From positions 1 through 37,144 of the forward strand of contig DVAB01000008.1 in assembly GCA_014189685.1 (NCBI GenBank): DNA of 37,144 nucleotides, read 5' to 3'. This DNA is from Candidatus Naiadarchaeum limnaeum (lineage in GTDB: Archaea; Undinarchaeota; Undinarchaeia; Undinarchaeales; Naiadarchaeaceae). The notes below the pieces were generated by a model. It saw nothing but the letters and a program-made list of their open reading frames with translations, ran no database searches and had not been told where the DNA came from. A program made the translations under genes and the position numbers. Of the stretch, positions 16,414 through 24,297 are shown piece by piece (position 1 is the first letter of the stretch; the number at the start of each line of letters is the position of its first letter).

Positions 16414-16773
16414 ATGACCAAATATACAGTAAAACTTCCATATTCGTTGAAGTCAAAGATTCTGAAAGAGGTTAAACGAATTACTGCGAATGGCCCTATA
16501 CCTTGGATAGAGGATCCGCGAGGTTATTTTTTAATCCGCATTAATCGAAAAAAGAAAGAAATTGAAGTTGGCTTTTGTGAGCGCGGAAATATTGTTCAGG
16601 TTATTATAACTGGAAAAAAGCCAGAGGAGATTTATTATGCCATTTTTAAAGAAGGCTTAGTTACAAAGTTTGATCACGCTGCTTATCTTGGAAAAGAGTT
16701 GGAAAAGGCTTATATTGCCTTGAAAACAGGTGCTAAATATGTTCAGGATTCTGATTTGGAATTAAAATTCTGA
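16414..16773 (+). CDS. DUF4346-like small protein
   Basis: A 119-residue protein resembling DUF4346, seen elsewhere fused to pterin-binding or MtrA-like modules. That comparison is from memory of the family pattern. Key segments: PWIEDPRGYFLIRINRKKKE near 30-49, then FDHAAYLGKELEKAYIALKT near 87-106, then KYVQDSDLELKF at the end. No membrane segment or signal peptide. It sits nine bases after ahcY and just before the methionine synthase pair and a MetF-like gene, which suggests a link to methyl transfer. Reaction unknown. Confidence 0.65.
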   Translation: MTKYTVKLPYSLKSKILKEVKRITANGPIPWIEDPRGYFLIRINRKKKEIEVGFCERGNIVQVIITGKKPEEIYYAIFKEGLVTKFDHAAYLGKELEKAYIALKTGAKYVQDSDLELKF

Positions 16774-16776
16774 ATT

Positions 16777-16818
16777 TTATTCCAATAGGAATAAGCAAAT
16801 CAAAAACGCTTAAATAAT
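16777..16818 (+). promoter_or_regulatory. Inverted repeat and TATA box before the methionine synthase pair
   Basis: TTATTCCAATAGGAATAA at 16777-16794 is a perfect 7-base inverted repeat with a 4-base spacer. TTAAATAAT at 16810-16818 is a TATA-like box, and AGAGGAAAT near 16841-16849 is a possible ribosome binding site for the ATG at 16853. The repeat sits about 16 bases upstream of the box, a usual place for an archaeal regulator. It could instead be a weak stem-loop ending the upstream transcript. Confidence 0.45.
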
Positions 16819-16852
16819 TACTTTTCTATCAATTTAGAGCAGAGGAAATAAA

Positions 16853-17863
16853 ATGGCAGTTCTCCATCACACAGGAATTTACGCTTATTCAAGAGAGCAT
16901 GCTCTTGCGGCGCGCAGGAAAAACCGTGGCGAAATAACAGCGGAGGAATTGCAGAAGATTAGAAGCTCTGATTCTAAAAAATTTCTTGATGAGCAAATTT
17001 CAGCGCGCTGCGACTATCTTTCAGACGGCCAATTTTCATGGAAAGATCTTGCGCGGCCATTTTGTTATTCAGAAAACGAAGAAAATTTGGAGATGGTAAG
17101 AAGAGCTGATACAAACACATTCGCGCGCAGGCCAAATATTACTTCTCTCGCGGGCATTGGCAGAGTTGATTTGTCCAAATTTTTATTGCATCGAGTAAAA
17201 AATCAGCAGCTAGCTGTTCTTGGGCCCTATTCGTATGGGCAACTCGCTAAAGTTGCTACTGGAATTTCTATAGAAGAGCTTCAGGCCGCATACGCAAAGG
17301 CGCTTTCACAGAGCCTTTCTTCACTTGCTAACAATGGAATAGCGCATGTTTTAATTAGCGAGCCAAATCTCGGGGAAAAAGACATCTCTGTAGATATTTG
17401 GGAGCAGGAAAAAGAAAATCTTAAAACAATTACTTCTTCTCTTGAGAATGCAAAAACGACCCTTGGGTTTTTCTTTTACAAAGCTAACTCAGCCTGGCAA
17501 AATTTGCTTGAACTTTCTGTTGATAATATCGCAGTTGACATGCGGCCGCGGGACTATTTCAATCCAACTCCAGCAGCAAAAATTCTTGTAAATTCACACT
17601 CATACCTATTTGAGTCCGACACCGATAAGCAAATTATTTTGGGATGCGTAAATGGGAGAAACGGGGGTTTTACTCCAAACAAAGGGCTGGAAAGCGCAGA
17701 GTGGATTGCAGATGTTGTTCGCTTGGCAAATAAACAAAACAATTCTTTGAAATTTGGAATTACATTTAGCACGGATGAAACTATTTTGACACGTGGCCTG
17801 GCGGATGCAAAACTAAAAAACATGGGATCTGCGAAAAAACTTCTTGCAGAGGATGGATTATGA
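16853..17863 (+). CDS. MetE-like methionine synthase, N-terminal-type subunit
   Basis: A 336-residue TIM-barrel protein of the cobalamin-independent methionine synthase family, N-terminal type. Recognisable parts: a start with HHTGIYAYSREHALAARR, then CDYLSDGQFSWKDLARPF, then LAVLGPYSYGQLAKVA, then VLISEPNLG, and a C-terminal FGITFSTDETILTRGLADAK. The catalytic zinc residues are in the next gene, so this subunit probably binds the methyl donor or has a structural role. Split MetE pairs are known in archaea. The two genes overlap by four bases (ATGA). The methyl donor (folate, pterin or corrinoid protein) cannot be told from sequence. Confidence 0.8.
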   Translation: MAVLHHTGIYAYSREHALAARRKNRGEITAEELQKIRSSDSKKFLDEQISARCDYLSDGQFSWKDLARPFCYSENEENLEMVRRADTNTFARRPNITSLAGIGRVDLSKFLLHRVKNQQLAVLGPYSYGQLAKVATGISIEELQAAYAKALSQSLSSLANNGIAHVLISEPNLGEKDISVDIWEQEKENLKTITSSLENAKTTLGFFFYKANSAWQNLLELSVDNIAVDMRPRDYFNPTPAAKILVNSHSYLFESDTDKQIILGCVNGRNGGFTPNKGLESAEWIADVVRLANKQNNSLKFGITFSTDETILTRGLADAKLKNMGSAKKLLAEDGL

Positions 17864-18999
17864 GCGCAAAATTGCGTTTATTAGAGCCAATGGAAGTTGG
17901 AAGTTTGAGGGCAGCAAGTTTTGCAGAGGCTCTGCGCGTCCATGCAAATTTTGATTCCAAGCGAGTGAAAAAATCTTTAGCAGAAATAAAAGAATGGGGG
18001 CAAAAATTAAAAATAAAGCATAAGGATTGTGGGGCGCTGAAAAAACTAATACAGAATCCTGAACAAAGTGAAAGATGGCATGATAAGGCAATTCGCTTAT
18101 CTTTAGTTTTGCCTGTTCGCTTTTTTCAGGAAGCAGGATTAAGAGTTTATTCTCCTAGTGGGGAATGGCATCTTGTAAAGGGAGATATGTATCAATGGGA
18201 AATCCATCAGATAAAAGGAATAACACTCGGCAATGATTATGTAAGATCGTTTGATGACAGAATCTGGCTGCCAGGAATTATTGAAGACCCGATAAAATTG
18301 GCACATGCTTTTCCAAATGATGAAGTGAATATTGCTGTGAAATATGCACAAAAAGGGGACATACTTAAATTTGCATTTAGCGGCGCGCTCACACAAATTT
18401 TTTGGAGCATGAATGAATATTATAAAGATGTGCAAGAGGCAGTGCTTGCTTATGCAAAAGAAGTTCTGCGCCCAAATATAAAGGATATGATTAAGCGCGG
18501 TGCTTCTCTAATTCAGATTGATGAGCCACAGGCGCATCAGCTTGGGGCAAAACTTTGCGCAGAAGCATTTAATGTTGCAACAAAAGGAATTAAGGGCGAG
18601 TTTTATTTGCATATGTGCTTTGGAAAATATAGAGAGGAAATTTTTCCAGAAATCATGGAGGCAAAAAATTGCGAATTGTTTACTCTTGAACTCTCGAATG
18701 GTGATCCCTGGGAAGTGAACGCAGCTCACACAGGTTATGATTTCTTAAAAGATTTTGCCCAGTATAATGATGGCCGCGCAATTGGTGTTGGTCTTTTTGA
18801 TATTCACAATCCAAAAGTTGAGAGCAAGGAACTTCAGCAAAAAAGACTTGAAACAGCGATTAAAAACTTGGGCGATCCGAAATATGCATTTCCATTTCCT
18901 GATTGCGGAGGAAGACAGCTGCATCCTTTTGATTCCTATCTGCCAAAGTTAAAAAATATGGTTGCAGCTGCGGATAGAGTGCGCAGTCAGTATGAGTAA
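17860..18999 (+). CDS. metE: MetE-like methionine synthase, catalytic zinc subunit
   Basis: A 379-residue protein with the catalytic half of cobalamin-independent methionine synthase, which methylates homocysteine to methionine. All four expected zinc ligands are present: His251 and Cys253 (YLHMCFG), Glu277 (LFTLELSNGD) and Cys349 (FPDCGGRQL). The IDEP motif is at 220-223 and GVGLFDIHNPKV near 309-320. About 160 N-terminal residues precede the barrel core. It overlaps its partner by four bases and the MetF-like gene by eight, so subunits and reductase are probably made together. Homocysteine would come from AhcY upstream. Confidence 0.9.
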   Translation: MSAKLRLLEPMEVGSLRAASFAEALRVHANFDSKRVKKSLAEIKEWGQKLKIKHKDCGALKKLIQNPEQSERWHDKAIRLSLVLPVRFFQEAGLRVYSPSGEWHLVKGDMYQWEIHQIKGITLGNDYVRSFDDRIWLPGIIEDPIKLAHAFPNDEVNIAVKYAQKGDILKFAFSGALTQIFWSMNEYYKDVQEAVLAYAKEVLRPNIKDMIKRGASLIQIDEPQAHQLGAKLCAEAFNVATKGIKGEFYLHMCFGKYREEIFPEIMEAKNCELFTLELSNGDPWEVNAAHTGYDFLKDFAQYNDGRAIGVGLFDIHNPKVESKELQQKRLETAIKNLGDPKYAFPFPDCGGRQLHPFDSYLPKLKNMVAAADRVRSQYE

Positions 19000-19921
19000 G
19001 AAAGAAGTACGGCCAAAGTTTCTGAATAAAAAACTTCCTATTTTATATGCTGTTTCTGCCCCAAAAGCAGAAGAAGGGATTTCTCAATATATAGAAGCGC
19101 TAAATCCTGTTTTCTCAAATAAGAATGTGCATGGAATAAGCTCTCCGGAACTTGTAACTCGAGTTGAGGGTCAGGGAAAAGTTTCCTATGTTTCTAATAC
19201 AATTCCTCCGGAGGATTTTCTCGGAAGTCTGCCAAAAAATCTTGATAGAATTACAACAGTTGTTGTTCCAAGAGTTCCAAAAAAAGAGTTTGTTTCAAGG
19301 CTTGAGAATATTAAATCAAAAGGAATTAATTCAGTTATTATTGTGGGCCCTGAAAGGCCGGAGGATGTTGTTTTATTAGGTGGATATACAGCAAATGAGG
19401 GCTTTGAAATTGCAACAAAGCATGGCTTTGCTTGCGGGGGAATTACAATTCCTTGGCGAGAGGTTCCTGTTCCCGGAGATAAAAATGTAAAGCCAATTTC
19501 TGAGGGCGAAAGGATTGTTTTAAAGCAAAAGCATGGCTGCAAATTTGTTGCGAGCCAGTTTATTTTTGAGTCAGTATCTTCTGAAAATTTACTAGTAAAT
19601 TATTCTCAATATTGCAAAGAAAAAAAGTTAGAGCCACTCACAATTTTTTTCAGCTTTTGTATTGTTCCAAGTGTAAAAACTCTTGACTTTATGGAAAAAC
19701 TACTTGTTAAAATTCCAGAAGCTAATAGGAATCGGTTACTAAAAAGCACAAATATGGAGAGGGAATCAATTGAAATTGCATGTGATATATGGAGCGCCAT
19801 TAGGGATACACAACGTTCAAGTGCAAAAAATGTTAAAATCGGATTACAAGTTGAGCCGATAAAAATATCCAGAGTTAATCCATCGCTCGAATTATTAGAT
19901 GAATTGCTACATATAGCATAA
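18992..19921 (+). CDS. Methylenetetrahydrofolate reductase (MetF)-like TIM-barrel protein
   Basis: A protein of about 309 residues resembling MetF, which reduces methylene-folate or methylene-pterin to the methyl form used by MetE. Visible: ITTVVVPRVPKKEFVSRLEN, NSVIIVGPERPE, CGGITIPWREVPVPGDK, and KQKHGCKFVASQFIFES, which match the later strands and the folate-site region of the barrel. The ATG at 18992 is chosen because it overlaps the metE stop (ATGAGTAA); the in-frame upstream start lies deep inside metE. The protein looks divergent, so the real carrier or cofactor could differ from bacterial MetF. Confidence 0.75.
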   Translation: MSKKEVRPKFLNKKLPILYAVSAPKAEEGISQYIEALNPVFSNKNVHGISSPELVTRVEGQGKVSYVSNTIPPEDFLGSLPKNLDRITTVVVPRVPKKEFVSRLENIKSKGINSVIIVGPERPEDVVLLGGYTANEGFEIATKHGFACGGITIPWREVPVPGDKNVKPISEGERIVLKQKHGCKFVASQFIFESVSSENLLVNYSQYCKEKKLEPLTIFFSFCIVPSVKTLDFMEKLLVKIPEANRNRLLKSTNMERESIEIACDIWSAIRDTQRSSAKNVKIGLQVEPIKISRVNPSLELLDELLHIA

Positions 19922-19929
19922 AAATCACC

Positions 19930-20006
19930 TTTATATACCCCCTTATATATTATATAAAGCTCCACTTATGCTTCGGAAGCAAAGCTTCCTTGCATTTTAT
20001 CGCTAA
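19930..20006 (+). promoter_or_regulatory. TBP gene leader: two TATA boxes, hairpin and 12-codon upstream ORF
   Basis: TTTATATA (19930-19937) and TATATAAAG (19951-19959) are two candidate TATA boxes. GGAAGC (19975-19980) pairs with GCTTCC (19984-19989) around AAA, and outer ATGC (19968-19971) pairs with GCAT (19992-19995). An ATG at 19968 opens a 12-codon ORF (MLRKQSFLAFYR) ending at 20006, ten bases before the TBP start. The first box would include the small ORF in the mRNA; the second would exclude it. Feedback control of TBP is possible but inferred. Confidence 0.5.
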
Positions 20007-20015
20007 CGCTCAAAA

Positions 20016-20603
20016 ATGGCAAAAAAAGCAAAACCTGTTTCTAAAAAAAGAAAATTGATCGGAAAGCCAAAGGTTCGCATCGAGAACGTTGTTGCATCTG
20101 CGAGTGTTGATGCTGAATTTGATCTTGATAAAATTGCAGCAACTCTTCCAAATGCGGAGTACGAGCCTGAACAATTCCCTGGATTAGTTTTGAGATTGGT
20201 TGATCCAAAAGCTGCAATTCTTGTTTTCTCAAGCGGAAAAATGGTTTGTACTGGCGCAAAGGAGCCAAAAATAATCAAGCTTGCAATTGAGAAAACTTTG
20301 AAACAAATTCGCACTGCAGGCGTAAAAGTTCGCGGGCCTGCAAAGATTACAATCCAAAATATCGTTGCAAGCTCTGATTTGGGAGTTGAATTAAATCTGG
20401 ATAAGATTTCCTTTTCACTTGAAAATGCTGAATTTGAACCAGAACAATTCCCCGGGTTGGTTTTTAGAATAGCTGAGCCAAAAGTTGTCTTTTTATTGTT
20501 TAGAAGCGGAAAAATTGTCTGCACTGGAGGAAAAAAACCATCTGATGTTGATAAAGGAGTTGCGCGCTTGATCCAAGAGCTTAAAAAAATTAAGGTCGTA
20601 TAA
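20016..20603 (+). CDS. tbp: TATA-box binding protein
   Basis: General archaeal transcription initiation factor that binds and bends TATA boxes and recruits TFB. 195 residues: a basic N-terminal tail (MAKKAKPVSKKRKLIGKPK), then two direct repeats of about 90 residues. Each repeat has the EPEQFPGLV motif followed by a strand ending SGK-x-VCTG (SGKMVCTG in repeat 1, SGKIVCTG in repeat 2). The tail is longer than in many archaeal TBPs. MCM follows from its own TATA box, 85 bases further on. Confidence 0.98.
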   Translation: MAKKAKPVSKKRKLIGKPKVRIENVVASASVDAEFDLDKIAATLPNAEYEPEQFPGLVLRLVDPKAAILVFSSGKMVCTGAKEPKIIKLAIEKTLKQIRTAGVKVRGPAKITIQNIVASSDLGVELNLDKISFSLENAEFEPEQFPGLVFRIAEPKVVFLLFRSGKIVCTGGKKPSDVDKGVARLIQELKKIKVV

Positions 20604-20634
20604 ACTCCAACAAGTATTCTACAGTTAGAAAAAC

Positions 20635-20680
20635 TTTATATACCATAATTCTTTACTTCTTATCCCCGCCGGGAGTGGGC
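20635..20680 (+). promoter_or_regulatory. MCM promoter and GC-rich leader
   Basis: TTTATATA at 20635-20642, followed by CC, is the same box as the first one upstream of tbp. A start near 20666 would give a leader of about 22 bases. That leader contains CGCC...GGCG (20667-20681), able to form a 4-base stem, and GGGAGTGGG, a possible ribosome binding site for the ATG at 20688. Confidence 0.5.
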
Positions 20681-20687
20681 GTTCTTC

Positions 20688-22802
20688 ATGGCTAAAAAAT
20701 TAACTGCTGATGATATCACGTATCAGACTCGAGAAACAACGAAAGTTGAAATAAATAATTCTATTGAGCGCTTTGTGCAATTTTTCCGCGAGGCGAACAG
20801 CAGAAAGTATTATGCTGAGCTTTTAAAAATTGCAAAAGTTTATCCTGAGAGAAAATCTCTTTTGGTTGATTATGTAGATTTGGAAAAATTTGATACAGAG
20901 ATCGCTGATTTTTTGCTTGCAAATCCAGAAGAGGCGTTGCGAGTTGCTCAGGATGCGATTTTTGAAATTGACCTTCCAATTGAGGGCGATTATAAGATTA
21001 ATGTTCGCTTTTTTAATTCTCCAAAAGAATCAGAGGTTACTATAAGGGATATAAGAGCAGAGCACATTGAACGTTTTATAACAATTGAGGGAATTGTAAA
21101 AGGGACAACAGAAGTAAGGCCAGAGGCTATTCGAATTGAATTTGAATGCCCAGTATGCAGAAAACCGATTATTATGTCGCAGTTTGGAAGGAAAATCCGC
21201 TCTCCGTTTGTTTGCGATGATCCAGCATGCGGTGGGAGGGGATATTTTAAAGTTCAAAAAGTCGATCTTGTTGATTCTCAAATAATTCAGATTCAGGAGC
21301 CACCTGAAGATATAGTTGGAAGCGAGCAACCAGCTCATCTTCCAGTTCATTTGACAGATGATATTGTTTCCCCAAAAGAAAGCAAAAAAGTTCTCCCTGG
21401 AAACAGGATTAAGATAACAGGACTTTTAAGAAAAATTCCTGCTGTTTCAAGGGCTGGCGCGCAGTTAACAAAATACGATTTATACATTGACGCGAATTAT
21501 GTTGAGCCAATTGAGCGCGAGTTTGAGGAAATAGAATTGAATTCAGAGGATGAAAAGGCGATTAAAAAGCTTGCAAAAGATCCGCACTTATATGAAAAGT
21601 TCATCACGAGCATAGCCCCTTCAATATTCGGATACCCAGAGATTAAGGAAGCTATCCTTTTGCAACTTTTTGGCGGAATTCCGAAGTCCCAGCCAGACGG
21701 GACAAAAATTCGCGGCAATATACATCTATTCCTCATAGGGGACCCTGCGGTTGGAAAGTCTCAATTGCTGTGGTATGTCTCACGGCTTGCCCCAAAAGGG
21801 AGATTTGTTTCAGGAAAAAAAGCTTCTGGTGCAGGATTAACAGCAGCTGTTGTGCGGGATGAGGTTACAGGGGGATTTATTCTTGAGGCAGGCGCTATGA
21901 TTCTTGCCAATAAGGGGATTGTTTGTGTTGACGAATTTGATAAGATGGACAAGGATGACATGTCTGCGATGCTGGAGGCAATGGAGCAGGGAACAATCTC
22001 AATTGCAAAGGCAGGAATTGTTACAACTTTAAATGCTGATACAACAATTTTGGCAGCTGCAAATCCAAAATATGGAAGATTTGACACTTATAAGTCATTG
22101 ATTGATCAAATCGACCTTGGAACAGGAGGAGCTGTTGTATTGAGCAGGTTTGACTTGAAATTCGTCATTCAGGATGTTCCTGGGCCTGAAAAGGATACCG
22201 CTTTAGCAGATCATGTTCTTGAATCCTTAACCGCTCCGGAAAGAATTGAGCCAAAATTGTCCATTGATTTGATAAGAAAATACATAGCATATGCAAAGAA
22301 AACTTCCAAGCCGAAGTTAACTGAGGATGCAAAGAAAATCATAAAGAGCTTCTATGTTTCCTGGCGTTCAAAGTACAGGGAAGAAGGCGGGGAAATGACA
22401 GTGGCTTTAACACCGAGGCAACTGGAAGCATTAATAAGAATTTCAGAGGCTTCAGCCCGTGTTCGCTTGGGTGGTGAAGTAACAGTTGATGATGCAAGGA
22501 GAGCAATTCGTTTGTTGGAGTATTCATTGCGCGCTGTTGGATACGAGCCAGAGACAGGAAGAATTGATATTGATCGAATAGATATAGGAATTTCCTCAGT
22601 TCAGCGCGGAAGAATGCATACAATGCTCACAATTGTGAATGAGCTGACTGAAGGAGTTGGCAAAGCGGTTCCAATTGAGGATATTTTAGTTAAGGCAAAG
22701 GGGCAGGGAATTGATAATATAGCGGCGATGGAAGTCATAAACAAGTTAAAGGAAAAAGGAGATCTGTTTGAGCCGCGGCCTGGATATATTCAGCGCGCCT
22801 AA
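20688..22802 (+). CDS. mcm: Replicative DNA helicase MCM
   Basis: The 3'-5' replicative helicase. 704 residues. N-terminal domain with a zinc site C-x2-C...C-x4-C (Cys154, 157, 176, 181), then the AAA+ core with Walker A GDPAVGKS at 351-358, Walker B IVCVDEFDKM at 411-420, sensor AAANPKYGRF and arginine finger LSRFDL. The C-terminal 65 residues form a winged helix ending in KEKGDLFEPRPGYIQRA. That end closely resembles the end of the OB-fold protein two genes on. No inteins or frameshifts are visible. Confidence 0.98.
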   Translation: MAKKLTADDITYQTRETTKVEINNSIERFVQFFREANSRKYYAELLKIAKVYPERKSLLVDYVDLEKFDTEIADFLLANPEEALRVAQDAIFEIDLPIEGDYKINVRFFNSPKESEVTIRDIRAEHIERFITIEGIVKGTTEVRPEAIRIEFECPVCRKPIIMSQFGRKIRSPFVCDDPACGGRGYFKVQKVDLVDSQIIQIQEPPEDIVGSEQPAHLPVHLTDDIVSPKESKKVLPGNRIKITGLLRKIPAVSRAGAQLTKYDLYIDANYVEPIEREFEEIELNSEDEKAIKKLAKDPHLYEKFITSIAPSIFGYPEIKEAILLQLFGGIPKSQPDGTKIRGNIHLFLIGDPAVGKSQLLWYVSRLAPKGRFVSGKKASGAGLTAAVVRDEVTGGFILEAGAMILANKGIVCVDEFDKMDKDDMSAMLEAMEQGTISIAKAGIVTTLNADTTILAAANPKYGRFDTYKSLIDQIDLGTGGAVVLSRFDLKFVIQDVPGPEKDTALADHVLESLTAPERIEPKLSIDLIRKYIAYAKKTSKPKLTEDAKKIIKSFYVSWRSKYREEGGEMTVALTPRQLEALIRISEASARVRLGGEVTVDDARRAIRLLEYSLRAVGYEPETGRIDIDRIDIGISSVQRGRMHTMLTIVNELTEGVGKAVPIEDILVKAKGQGIDNIAAMEVINKLKEKGDLFEPRPGYIQRA

Positions 22803-22809
22803 CAGAGAT

Positions 22810-22818
22810 TTTATAAAC
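22810..22818 (+). promoter_or_regulatory. TATA box of the presenilin homologue
   Basis: TTTATAAAC, ending 29 bases before the ATG at 22847, predicts a leader of about six bases. The gene can therefore be transcribed apart from MCM, whose stop is 45 bases upstream of the ATG. Confidence 0.5.
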
Positions 22819-22846
22819 CTTGAAAATTAAGCTATAGCTGAGAATT

Positions 22847-23674
22847 ATGGCTGATGATATGCGCTGGAAATTGTTTTTGAATGAAAGCATAATGTTTTTG
22901 CTTATTCAGGCAATTGGTCTATATGTGGGCTATCGGTTCTTTCTCCAACAAATGATTATTCCTGCAGAAACAACAAGCTCTATTTTTACATTTCTAATTT
23001 CGTTCGCAGTTGCGACCGTTGGATTAATTCTTTTGTTAAAATTTTTCAAAACAAGAGTATTTTTTAAATTTTTGCTTGCGTTTTTAATTTTTGTGGGCGC
23101 TGAAACTGTATTTTTAGTTTTTGTTCCAGAGGAAGCCGCAATTCTAATAGCAATTGAACTAGTTCTATTAAGATTCGTATGGCCAAATGTTTTCTCGCAA
23201 AACCTTGCACTTATATTTGCAGTATCAGGAATATCAGCAACTCTAGGATTATTCTTTTCTTTTGAGGCTGTTCTTGTGATTTTAGCAGTTCTTTCTGTTT
23301 ATGATGTTATTGCGGTTTATAGAACCAAGCATATGATAACTTTGTTCAAGGGCTTGCTCGAGAAAGGAGTTCCTTTCTCAATCATAGTTCCGGATAGAGC
23401 AGGAGATGTACGAGCGCAAGTAAAAGATGCTCAGCCAGGGACAGGAAGATTTTTGCTTTTGGGAACAGGAGATATTGCATTTCCGATTGTTTTTGCAGTT
23501 GCTGCCCTTAAATTCGGCATGCTTTCTTCAATTTCAATTATTTTAGGGGCATTTGTAGGATTATTCTTTATTCATTTAATTTTAATGCAAAAGAAAGTTG
23601 GAGCAATCCCTGCGCTTCCGCCAATTGTTTTCTTTTCATTAATAGGATTTATAATCAGCTTAGTTGTATTTTAG
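22847..23674 (+). CDS. Presenilin/SPP-like intramembrane aspartyl protease
   Basis: A 275-residue polytopic protein with about nine membrane segments and the three signatures of presenilin-type GxGD proteases: YD (Asp153 in SVYDVIAVY), GTGD (Asp209 in LLLGTGDIAFP) and the PAL motif in GAIPALPPI (255-258). It should cut membrane-spanning helices within the membrane. The loop between the two catalytic Asp residues is short and hydrophilic, as in other archaeal homologues. Type IV prepilin peptidases belong to the wider GxGD class but have a different motif layout, so this is not the expected pilin processor. Natural substrates are unknown. Confidence 0.92.
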   Translation: MADDMRWKLFLNESIMFLLIQAIGLYVGYRFFLQQMIIPAETTSSIFTFLISFAVATVGLILLLKFFKTRVFFKFLLAFLIFVGAETVFLVFVPEEAAILIAIELVLLRFVWPNVFSQNLALIFAVSGISATLGLFFSFEAVLVILAVLSVYDVIAVYRTKHMITLFKGLLEKGVPFSIIVPDRAGDVRAQVKDAQPGTGRFLLLGTGDIAFPIVFAVAALKFGMLSSISIILGAFVGLFFIHLILMQKKVGAIPALPPIVFFSLIGFIISLVVF

Positions 23675-23680
23675 TTAGGG

Positions 23681-24295
23681 GTGGGAATATTGCCAGTGGG
23701 GTTTCACTTTATAAAAGCCAGAATAGCAGATATTGTTAATGGGGAATTTGTAAAAAATGATGCCGGAGAGTTTTTGCGCGCCAAAAACGGAAAAGAACTT
23801 TCAAGGATAAGGATTTTGGGGCGTATTGTTGAAAAATTTGTCTCTAATGATGGGAATTATGCCGCATTGACTTTGGATGACGGGACAGAAACAATGAGAG
23901 CTAAATTTTTTCAGCAATCTGTTTCAGGAATTACAAATGTTATTGCTGGAGATTTAATTGATATTTTTGGGTTTGTTAGGGAGTACGAGGGAGAGGTTTA
24001 CATTGCTCCTTTGATTATGAAAAAAATTTCTGATTCGAACTACGAAACACTGCGCAAGCTCGAGTTAGCTGTAGATGCATCTGTTAAGGGCGGAGAGGAA
24101 ATTTCAGAGATTGATATGGAATCTGCGGTTTTGCTAAAAGTTTCAGAGCTTGATTCAGGAAGCGGAGTGAAAATTGAAACTTTATCAAACTCTTTAAGCA
24201 TCGAAGAGGATCGCACAATTGAACTGATTAGGAATCTATTAATAAAGGGCGATTTATATGAGCCCAAGAAAGGGTTTGTGAAGAGGATTGATTAA
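23681..24295 (+). CDS. OB-fold single-stranded DNA-binding (RPA-like) protein with C-terminal winged helix
   Basis: A 204-residue protein. Residues about 35-120 form an OB fold (LSRIRILGRIVEKFVSNDGN, then LTLDDGTETMRAKFF, then GDLIDIFGFVREYEGEVYIA), as in archaeal RPA32-like proteins. Residues about 140-204 form a winged helix ending LIKGDLYEPKKGFVKRI, similar to the C-terminus of MCM. It probably binds single-stranded DNA and contacts replication partners. The GTG at 23681 is used; an in-frame TTG (23690) or GTG (23696) after AGGGGTGGG is equally possible. Upstream of aIF2-beta with two bases between, so co-transcribed. Confidence 0.8.
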   Translation: MGILPVGFHFIKARIADIVNGEFVKNDAGEFLRAKNGKELSRIRILGRIVEKFVSNDGNYAALTLDDGTETMRAKFFQQSVSGITNVIAGDLIDIFGFVREYEGEVYIAPLIMKKISDSNYETLRKLELAVDASVKGGEEISEIDMESAVLLKVSELDSGSGVKIETLSNSLSIEEDRTIELIRNLLIKGDLYEPKKGFVKRID

Positions 24296-24297
24296 CT

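Noticed and set aside
18962-18991. Upstream start for the MetF-like gene inside metE.
   Set aside because: The extra residues are out-of-frame metE sequence. The ATG at 18992 is coupled to the metE stop.
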